Shown piece by piece: positions 1 through 5,499 of a stretch of 5,499 bases of DNA. Made by a program: the position numbers and the translations under genes. Below the pieces are notes generated by a model. The model was given only the letters and a program-made list of their open reading frames with translations, did not search any database and was not told where the DNA came from. Position 1 is the stretch's first letter, and each line of letters starts with the position of its first letter. Source of the DNA: Labilibaculum sp. (GTDB taxonomy: Bacteria > Bacteroidota > Bacteroidia > Bacteroidales > Marinifilaceae); contig JADGFH010000439.1 of the NCBI GenBank assembly GCA_016743925.1, forward strand, positions 1 through 5,499. The letters are read 5' to 3'.

Positions 1-43
1 ACAACTATTTCATATTAAATATTTATTTTACGATAGAGAAAAT

Positions 44-73
44 AAAAAAAGGGAAAATAAAAATTTTCCCTTT
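44..73 (-). terminator. Rho-independent terminator at the operon end
   Basis: Read on the minus strand, an 11-bp perfect stem (AAAGGGAAAAT pairing with ATTTTCCCTTT, 73-63 with 58-48) closes a 4-nt U loop. The outer three A-U pairs run into an uninterrupted T run down to position 44. It lies about 20 bp beyond the stop codon of the Ig-domain gene. The stem has only three G-C pairs but is perfectly matched, and no other gene follows in the 43 bases to the window edge. On the plus strand the T run is missing, so it is expected to act only on this operon. Confidence 0.87.
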
Positions 74-94
74 GTAAAATGATATCCAATTTAA

Positions 95-937
95 TTAGTT
101 TCCGAATGGCGGTGGTGGCGGTGCAATTGGAGAAACTCCAAATTGTACTGTACCAACAATACCGTTTGACGAAGTAGCTGTAATTTCAGAATTACCTACC
201 GCTATAGCTGTTGCTAAACCATTTTGATCAACAGTAGCTACGGCTTCATTGGCACTTTTCCAAACCAAAGTTTTGTCTGATGCATTTGAAGGTAATACTG
301 TAAATACAAGTTGATGAGTCTTACCAGCAGTAACAGCCACCGATGGAGTTTCGATATTAATTGTATTTACTAAAACAGGTAATACTTTAATCGTGTGATT
401 AGTAGTAATTCCATTATTTTTCACAGTAATAATAGCAGTTCCTACAGAAACACCAGTTACAGTACCATCTTCTACAGTTGCAATTTTCACATCCGAACTC
501 TCCCATACTAGAGATTTATCCGTTGCATCTACAGGTTCTATTTTTGCTTCCAAAACGATATCATCACCTACTAAAACTTCAGATTGTTCAGTATCGAATG
601 TAATTGCAGTAACCATAATTGGATTAACTATCAATTCGAAAGATGCTGTTAATTTTTCATTTGTAATTTTAATTGTTGTTTTACCAACAGTTAATGCAGT
701 AACTAAGCCTGCTGCATCAACATTAGCCACCTTATCATCAGATGATGACCAAACAACTTCTGGCTGATCTACAGTCTTTGGACTGTAGGTAAATGCATAT
801 GTCTTAGTTTCTCCTAAAACCAATTGCTCAGTCGTACTAGCAAAGTTCAATTCTGCTAATTTAGGTCTATCATCATCACTGCAAGATGATAAACACGCTA
901 ATATAAACGCTGATAGTAATAATAGATTTCTCTTCAT
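95..937 (-). CDS. Surface lipoprotein with three BIG2 (bacterial Ig-like) domains and a proline-rich tail
   Basis: This is a 280-residue protein. The signal peptide MKRNLLLLSAFILACLSSC has lipobox LSSC (Cys19), followed directly by SDDDRP, very close to the serine-plus-acidic lipoprotein export signal reported for Bacteroidota surface lipoproteins. Three tandem BIG2 repeats follow at about 27-105, 109-187 and 190-269. Each has a central Trp (W63 SSSD, W145 ESSD, W226 KSAN), then an A-x-V-(D/E) strand (ANVDAAGLVTALTVG, ATVEDGTVTGVSVG, ATVDQNGLATAIAVG) and a closing strand. The chain ends in AxPPPPPFGN-like sequence (five Pro, 273-277). There is no catalytic motif. The Ig domains would form a rod standing off the membrane, as in surface glycan- or protein-binding accessories encoded downstream of SusCD. 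It is the last gene of the operon, 9 bp after the DUF4302 gene and about 20 bp before the terminator. The binding role is inferred. Confidence 0.93.
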   Translation of the reverse strand: MKRNLLLLSAFILACLSSCSDDDRPKLAELNFASTTEQLVLGETKTYAFTYSPKTVDQPEVVWSSSDDKVANVDAAGLVTALTVGKTTIKITNEKLTASFELIVNPIMVTAITFDTEQSEVLVGDDIVLEAKIEPVDATDKSLVWESSDVKIATVEDGTVTGVSVGTAIITVKNNGITTNHTIKVLPVLVNTINIETPSVAVTAGKTHQLVFTVLPSNASDKTLVWKSANEAVATVDQNGLATAIAVGNSEITATSSNGIVGTVQFGVSPIAPPPPPFGN

Positions 938-946
938 AGTTAAATT

Positions 947-2275
947 TTAGTTAATTTGATATCCTTCTTCCAGGATAAACCAATTGTTTTTATTTTGCTT
1001 AGATATCATTCGGTATTTTTTCTTAAATTCAAGTTCAACTACTAACCAACCTTTGGGTGAGTGAAGGATATCTAAGAATTCTCTTGTCACAGGATCTTTA
1101 TATAATTTTTCAGCATAAGGTTTGTTGTAAGCATACCTTAAACTTTCAATAGATGACCAGTTAAAAGCTACATTATTAAGATTATCGAGATTGATTGATT
1201 CAAGTATAAAATCATTCCATCTTTTACCACCATTAATTTCCCTCATAAAACTAAAGTTCGTTAAAGCATTAGAATGCATGAATAGGTAGATTCCTATTGT
1301 GTCAGCATCTAATATTTCTTTAGTTTTAGCTATAAATGGTTTTAGAGATTCGCTACATTTATAATCTTTTGTAAAATGCCAAGTCAAATCCCATAAATCA
1401 TTTGAATCACTAATAAGAGGTTCTACATTAATTTGGTATTCGATCACGCCCTTGTATTTAGGCTCAATAAATTTAGAAGTAGCTTCATTATATTTAAACT
1501 CATTAATGATCATGTCTTTGATCTTTATTGGATCATTAAATTTGAATCCTTCATGGTCAAATTCAATACCTCTAGTAAAAACCTCAACATCTCCTTTTGT
1601 ATTTTTATATGCAATTTTTATTGTTCTAGAATTGTATGCATAATTAAAATCAACAGTTTCACCATCTTCTAATTTCGATCCAAAATTTATTTTACGCACG
1701 CAGTAGTCATTACTGCTTGTTACAGGTTTTGGCATCGTTTTTAAATTGTTTTGGATCTCTTTTAGTTTTTTAAAATTATTAGACCAATCAAATTCAGTAG
1801 CCGGGTACATAACTGCCCTACGTCTTTCTTTTTTAGATTTCATTACGATACTATCCTTGCAAGCTGATTGAATATTAAATTCAAATTCACCTCCAAGTCC
1901 AACCTTATTTTCAAAACCAGATGGATCTGATATAAGAGAAATAAAATTATACGTATCGAATGATAATAATATTTCATCTTCAGCTTTGACACCATAAAGC
2001 GAAGTGATGTTTTTATCAGATAACTCAAATTTCATCTGCACGTCATTTTTATCGTCAAATTTCATCATAAGATGAAATGCTCCCATCAATTTTTCATTAG
2101 GATAGTAAGACATTTTCCATCCATACTCCGATGTTGTTAAAACATCGGTATATTTTGTTATAGCTTCCGTAATCCTTTCATTAGGTGTTTTGTCGAAAGC
2201 TTCTTCGAAGTCGCTGTTGGAACAACTATAAAACATAGCAATAGATGCTATTAATGTTATATATATATATTTCAT
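947..2275 (-). CDS. DUF4302-family lipoprotein
   Basis: This is a 442-residue lipoprotein of unknown function. The signal peptide MKYIYITLIASIAMFYSC ends in a somewhat atypical lipobox (FYSC, Cys18), followed by SNSDFEEAFD, a serine/acidic stretch typical of surface lipoproteins in this phylum. I recognise the DUF4302 family from FDKTPNERITEAI (27-39), EYGWKMSYYP (50-59), LSFDTYNFISLISDP (104-118), GGEFEF (128-133) and the later GIEFDHEGFKFNDPIKI (236-252). The remaining roughly 170 residues (from about 275) are rich in aromatic residues, Lys and Asn, and match no domain I know. No catalytic motif is visible, so a binding or structural role is more likely than an enzymatic one. The ATG is 2 bp after the peptidase stop, and the Ig-domain gene follows 9 bp downstream. 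DUF4302 genes commonly accompany SusC/SusD plus this peptidase family. A (TA)-rich run covers codons 3-6. Confidence 0.9.
   Translation of the reverse strand: MKYIYITLIASIAMFYSCSNSDFEEAFDKTPNERITEAITKYTDVLTTSEYGWKMSYYPNEKLMGAFHLMMKFDDKNDVQMKFELSDKNITSLYGVKAEDEILLSFDTYNFISLISDPSGFENKVGLGGEFEFNIQSACKDSIVMKSKKERRRAVMYPATEFDWSNNFKKLKEIQNNLKTMPKPVTSSNDYCVRKINFGSKLEDGETVDFNYAYNSRTIKIAYKNTKGDVEVFTRGIEFDHEGFKFNDPIKIKDMIINEFKYNEATSKFIEPKYKGVIEYQINVEPLISDSNDLWDLTWHFTKDYKCSESLKPFIAKTKEILDADTIGIYLFMHSNALTNFSFMREINGGKRWNDFILESINLDNLNNVAFNWSSIESLRYAYNKPYAEKLYKDPVTREFLDILHSPKGWLVVELEFKKKYRMISKQNKNNWFILEEGYQIN
2258..2270. repeat. Short TA dinucleotide run inside the DUF4302 signal-peptide codons
   Basis: Thirteen bases of perfectly alternating T and A (six and a half units) begin 5 bases into the DUF4302 coding sequence and encode the Tyr-Ile-Tyr-Ile of the signal peptide. 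A gain or loss of one 2-bp unit would shift the frame at codon 3 to 6 and abolish the protein. The tract is short and the region is AT-rich, so it may simply be chance. Confidence 0.6.
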
Positions 2276-2277
2276 TC

Positions 2278-3105
2278 TTACAATTTATTAATCTTATTAG
2301 AAATGATTTTCTGCAGCTTATAAATGTCAATATTCCATTTAATTTGAAAATATTCTACAACAATTGCCTCTTTTTCTTTCAAACGTTTAAGTCCTTCTGG
2401 TGTAGATGCATTAATTTTTATATTCCAATCATCATTAGAGTTGACTAACATGAATGCTATTGTTTCAACAAAATCTTCAGCAGGGCTTTCCATGGCGTAG
2501 GCTGAAACAAATCCAAGATCTAAAGCTTCTTGGTATTTATTATCATACCATTTACTTGTATATAAACCCTTCGTTATTTGGCTAAAAGCAGGTGTAAACA
2601 TTTTTGTTTGATGCAGAATATGACCAAACTCATGATGAAGTGTTCCAAATTGTTTTTTTAACAATTCTTTGTTTTTAATATCGAAACTATTAACAGCAAA
2701 AATGGTAATCTTTCGTCCTCCTTCTGCCTGACCTTCGGTAACCGTTCCATCACTATTAAAATTTGGGGTACCAACGAATAAAAGTTGTTTAGGTATGTAT
2801 TTTTTCACAAACACAGGCCCTGCAAGATCCACATATGGTTTAATCCAAATCTCATTAATAAGCTCACATAATGGTTGCACCTTTTCAATTTTAGGTGGCA
2901 TTAAAACTTTGCTAAAATCGACTTCATTGCCTGCCCATCTGTAGGTGATGACCATATTATATGGTTCGGTAAATGTGTCGTAAATATATTTGTCAGTGCT
3001 GTTCTGACTGATTTGTTCAATAAACAATTCACTTTCACCTATTGAATCCTCTTTTGAGCATCCCAATAGTGATACTAATAATAGTATTGCAAGTATATTT
3101 TTCAT
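2278..3105 (-). CDS. Substrate import-associated zinc metallopeptidase lipoprotein (HEFGH)
   Basis: This is a 275-residue lipoprotein. The start at 3105 is fixed by the signal peptide MKNILAILLLVSLLGC with canonical lipobox SLLGC (Cys16). The following SKEDS is acidic/lysine-containing, as in Bacteroidota surface-export signals. The active site is HEFGH at 158-162, with His158 and His162 as zinc ligands and Glu159 as general base. Downstream, Tyr203 and Glu210 (AYAMESPAEDFVE, 202-214) sit where gluzincins of the anthrax lethal factor type carry the catalytic Tyr and third ligand Glu. It matches the Bacteroidota family annotated as putative zinc-binding metallopeptidase or substrate import-associated zinc metallohydrolase, typically encoded next to SusC/SusD. 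No propeptide or other domain is apparent. The ATG follows the susD stop after a single base (TAA-T-ATG), implying translational coupling. It probably cleaves a proteinaceous substrate at the cell surface before import; the surface location and substrate are inferred. Confidence 0.92.
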   Translation of the reverse strand: MKNILAILLLVSLLGCSKEDSIGESELFIEQISQNSTDKYIYDTFTEPYNMVITYRWAGNEVDFSKVLMPPKIEKVQPLCELINEIWIKPYVDLAGPVFVKKYIPKQLLFVGTPNFNSDGTVTEGQAEGGRKITIFAVNSFDIKNKELLKKQFGTLHHEFGHILHQTKMFTPAFSQITKGLYTSKWYDNKYQEALDLGFVSAYAMESPAEDFVETIAFMLVNSNDDWNIKINASTPEGLKRLKEKEAIVVEYFQIKWNIDIYKLQKIISNKINKL

Positions 3106-3106
3106 A

Positions 3107-4621
3107 TTAGTTTCTTGGATTTGGAGTTAAACCTAGAGATATAGTACTTGTTGGAATTTGAATTGCCTTTCTTAAATCTTTTGATTCTAGAATAAACGTA
3201 TTCCTATTTGCATCAATATGAATAACAGGAAGATTAAATCTTTTGATATCAAACCATCTTAATCCTTCAAACATAAACTCGGCTCTTCTGGCATGTAGGA
3301 TAGCCTTGATAAAGATTTTTTGTCTAGCTGTAACATCATATGATGGTACGATATTATCGCCTTTAGATAAAAATAAAGTCTTAATATTTTCTTCCGTTAC
3401 AATATTTCTTTCTGGATCATAAGGGAATATGATATTATTAACTCTTTTGCTAAAGAAATCATTTAGACCACTCAAAGTTTGAGTAAAACGATCTTTCATT
3501 ACAGAAGCTTCTAAATAATTAAATAATACTTCCTCAACAGTAAATAAAGGATGATTCATGTATCCATAACCGAGATCTGCATTAATACTGATTCGTTTTT
3601 TCAGGTGCTTGAATTTATCCATATAATATCTATCTGGATTGTCATAACCTCTAAACTTATATGTATAAGCACCATTAGAGATGAGCTTTACATCAAAGAT
3701 TGAACTTTTGATATTTTCTGTTAATCCATATCTTTGATACTTATAATATAGCCCATAATTAGACATAGCACAGCGAATCAAAAGATTTGATTTTTCATTG
3801 CTACTTGAATAAAAAATCTCCAATTCTGAACTTGTTTTCTTCATGTAATCATCATTCCACGATCTGATTTGTGACGATACATTGCCGCCAAGTACATGAT
3901 TTGAATGGCTTATAACTTTATCCCAATTACCCAGATACAAATAAACTCTAGATGCAAAAGCATGAGCCGAAACATTCGTAAAGTGGAACATTGGATGCTT
4001 CTGAAAATCATCTTTTAATAATGGTAATCCTTTCGTAAGATCAGATAAAATATTTTCGTAGACTGAATGTACTGTTCCTCGAGTGTATTTCCCTAAAACT
4101 TCTTTTTCAGGCTTAGTTACATATGGAATACCTAAATCCTCCTTACATGTTTCTTTTTCGTAGTGCTTGCAATAAATATTTACAAGCATAAAATGGTTAT
4201 ATGCTCTAGCTACTAAAGCTTCACCATATAAACTTTCATAATCTTTTTGCTCTTCAGTACTAAGATTCTCAATGTATTCAATTGCTAAATTTGTATTCGC
4301 TATTGATTCGTAGCAAGAAATCCAATAGAATAAAGGTGTGTCCTGACCTTGACTCGCATAGTCTTGAAACTTAAAAGATTCTTCATTCACCTGATTGCTG
4401 AAGGCCGTTATTCCAGCATCACCAGCATTATCGCTCAAACTATGAGTAAAACTATAAAAAGATCCATCTGGTAATGCATTTGCAAGAAGTCCTTCAATAT
4501 CACTTTTATTTGATAATTCTACTCGATTATCAGGTAATTCATCTAAGAAGTCATTACAGCTAGGTAAAGCTATAATACCTACAAGAATATATACCAATCT
4601 TATATATTTTGAGATTTTCAT
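3107..4621 (-). CDS. SusD/RagB-family substrate-binding outer-membrane lipoprotein
   Basis: This is a 504-residue protein, a normal SusD length. The ATG at 4621 opens a lipoprotein signal peptide (MKISKYIRLVYILVG) with lipobox LPSC and lipidated Cys22, followed by NDFLDELPDNR, the classic SusD mature start. The TPR-like part includes YGEALVARAYNHFMLVNIYC (132-151) and DLGIPYVTKP (162-171). The C-terminal signature is RRAEFMFEGLRWFDIKRFNL (445-464), followed by IQIPTST (487-493) and GLTPNPRN at the end. SusD proteins sit as a lid on their SusC partner at the cell surface and bind substrate. The start lies 10 bp after the susC stop, and the stop is 1 bp before the next ATG. An unusual feature is the close cysteine pair Cys151 and Cys159 in the loop that precedes DLGIPY. 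The ligand cannot be deduced; the neighbouring peptidase argues for peptide or protein rather than starch-like glycan. Confidence 0.97.
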   Translation of the reverse strand: MKISKYIRLVYILVGIIALPSCNDFLDELPDNRVELSNKSDIEGLLANALPDGSFYSFTHSLSDNAGDAGITAFSNQVNEESFKFQDYASQGQDTPLFYWISCYESIANTNLAIEYIENLSTEEQKDYESLYGEALVARAYNHFMLVNIYCKHYEKETCKEDLGIPYVTKPEKEVLGKYTRGTVHSVYENILSDLTKGLPLLKDDFQKHPMFHFTNVSAHAFASRVYLYLGNWDKVISHSNHVLGGNVSSQIRSWNDDYMKKTSSELEIFYSSSNEKSNLLIRCAMSNYGLYYKYQRYGLTENIKSSIFDVKLISNGAYTYKFRGYDNPDRYYMDKFKHLKKRISINADLGYGYMNHPLFTVEEVLFNYLEASVMKDRFTQTLSGLNDFFSKRVNNIIFPYDPERNIVTEENIKTLFLSKGDNIVPSYDVTARQKIFIKAILHARRAEFMFEGLRWFDIKRFNLPVIHIDANRNTFILESKDLRKAIQIPTSTISLGLTPNPRN

Positions 4622-4631
4622 GATCGTATGT

Positions 4632-5498
4632 TTATAGTGACATTTTTATTGAGAAAGTGTATTGACGAGATATTGGTAAGGCTACACCACCTGCACCAAA
4701 AAACTCAGGATCTTGACCATTTAATTTTTTATCGCTATAAAGAAGAAATAGATTAGTGGCTTGACCTTTAAGTGAGATATTTTCAAACCCTAAGCGAGAA
4801 CATATTTTCTTGGGAATTTTATAAGCTAGACTTACTTCTTTAAGTCTAACGAAATCACCTTTAGCGACTCTTTGATCAGAGTAATTATATGCATTATAAG
4901 CGAGATATAATTTGTCAGTGTTATTAAACAATCTCTTACTTGGTATCGTAGGAATATTTGTTCTGTTTTCATCACCTGGCAGCATCCATCTATTTTTCAT
5001 TTCTTTGGTTACAGATGACCAATCGTTATGTGTAGCACTAAACGTTGGACTCATTCTTATAACATTACCGAAACTATAACTTGTAAATACTTTAAGCTTA
5101 AATGCTTTATATTTAATACTGTTGTTTATTCCTCCTGTAAATTTAGGATCTACTTGACCTTCATACTTTAAATATTTAGTATCATTACTTTGAAAATCAA
5201 TGTCACCCATTACTTTTTCGCCTTTACTGTTATAAAATTGAGGCAATCCTTGATCATTTAAACCTGCAAAAGGAATTGAAAAGAGGCTTCGTACAGGATA
5301 GCCTTCCAATGATCCACCTTCTGCTTTAACCAGATCATATAGTTGTGGGTTACTCTTTAGGTTTGTAACCTTATTTTTTGTGTAAGAAAAAGTTACATCT
5401 GTATTCCATGAAAAATCATTTACTATAATATTTTTGGTATTCAGGCTAAACTCAACACCGCTACTCTTCATATCCGCATAATTAGCCAATTTCCAGTA
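4632..5498 (-). CDS. SusC/RagA-type TonB-dependent outer-membrane transporter, C-terminal part (5' end outside window)
   Basis: The reading frame is open through the right edge of the window (codons Tyr-Trp-Lys precede the first Leu, a TTG at 5489), so no start is present and about 288 C-terminal codons are seen. Full-length SusC proteins are usually about 1000 residues, so the plug and most of the barrel are missing here. Counting from the TTG codon, SusC-family landmarks are the SSGVEFSL strand (9-16), GYPVRSLFSIPFAGLNDQG (63-81), the barrel stretch GQVDPKFTGGINNSIKYKAF (111-130), RWMLPGDENRTNIPTIP (167-183), the near-universal VRLKEVSLAYKIP (214-226), and a terminal strand RQYTFSIKMSL (275-285) suited to BAM recognition. 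It would form the channel of a TonB-energised import complex with the SusD partner encoded 10 bp downstream. Family membership is certain; the substrate is not readable from this part. Confidence 0.95.
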   Translation of the reverse strand, partial: YWKLANYADMKSSGVEFSLNTKNIIVNDFSWNTDVTFSYTKNKVTNLKSNPQLYDLVKAEGGSLEGYPVRSLFSIPFAGLNDQGLPQFYNSKGEKVMGDIDFQSNDTKYLKYEGQVDPKFTGGINNSIKYKAFKLKVFTSYSFGNVIRMSPTFSATHNDWSSVTKEMKNRWMLPGDENRTNIPTIPSKRLFNNTDKLYLAYNAYNYSDQRVAKGDFVRLKEVSLAYKIPKKICSRLGFENISLKGQATNLFLLYSDKKLNGQDPEFFGAGGVALPISRQYTFSIKMSL

Positions 5499-5499
5499 C

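Noticed and set aside
44..73. Bidirectional terminator also serving a plus-strand gene
   Set aside because: On the plus strand the stem is followed by GTAAAAT without a T run, and no plus-strand gene is visible.
938..946. Internal promoter before the Ig-domain gene
   Set aside because: The gap is only 9 bp and I found no convincing Bacteroidota -33/-7 (TTTG / TAnnTTTG) pair at this junction.
1433..1672. Plus-strand open frames of 79 and 63 codons within the DUF4302 gene
   Set aside because: They are entirely antisense to a well-recognised coding sequence, have no recognisable protein signature, and are the expected by-product of AT-rich sequence.
1843..2028. Minus-strand 61-codon frame overlapping DUF4302 in another frame
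   Set aside because: It lies wholly inside the conserved DUF4302 domain and shows no family features of its own.
2245..2448. Plus-strand 67-codon frame across the DUF4302/peptidase junction
   Set aside because: It is hydrophobic only because it is the complement of AT-rich coding sequence; it is antisense to two real genes and has no supporting context.
2611..2634. Metzincin-type site (HExxHxxGxxH) in the peptidase
   Set aside because: After HEFGH the sequence runs ILHQTKMF, with no Gly and His at the required spacing. The downstream Glu210 makes a gluzincin arrangement the better reading.
5487..5489. TTG at 5489 as a real start for a short 285-residue protein
   Set aside because: The frame stays open to the window edge, and the sequence is interior SusC barrel with no signal peptide, so this is a truncated view of a longer gene.

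Overview
The window is a single AT-rich, tightly packed block of five genes, all on the minus strand, from a member of the Bacteroidota. The assignment rests on a SusC/SusD pair, four successive lipoproteins with acidic residues after the lipobox cysteine, the absence of convincing Shine-Dalgarno sequences, and low G+C. It cannot be resolved to genus from sequence alone; a low-GC Sphingobacteriia or Flavobacteriia member would fit. No mobile element, RNA gene or CRISPR array is visible.

In transcription order (right to left): the C-terminal end of a SusC-type TonB-dependent outer-membrane transporter (5498-4632, its start lies beyond the window edge); a SusD/RagB-type substrate-binding lipoprotein (4621-3107); a HEFGH zinc metallopeptidase lipoprotein of the kind annotated as 'substrate import-associated zinc metallohydrolase' or 'putative zinc-binding metallopeptidase' (3105-2278); a DUF4302 lipoprotein (2275-947); and a lipoprotein with three bacterial Ig-like (BIG2) domains and a proline-rich tail (937-95). 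Gaps between genes are 10, 1, 2 and 9 bp, so this is almost certainly one operon. It ends in a strong intrinsic terminator at 44-73. The first 43 bases hold nothing recognisable, and the promoter must lie upstream of susC, outside the window.

Working model: SusC and SusD form the usual lidded outer-membrane import complex. The protease, DUF4302 and Ig-like lipoproteins are probably surface accessories that capture and trim the substrate. No glycoside hydrolase or polysaccharide lyase is present in the visible part. The only enzyme is a peptidase whose active-site pattern resembles anthrax lethal factor (HEFGH, then Tyr-x6-Glu), so a protein, peptide or glycopeptide substrate is more likely than a plain glycan. 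The gene set is a recurring Bacteroidota arrangement known by family names, but as far as I know its substrate is not established; this is the most interesting point of the window.
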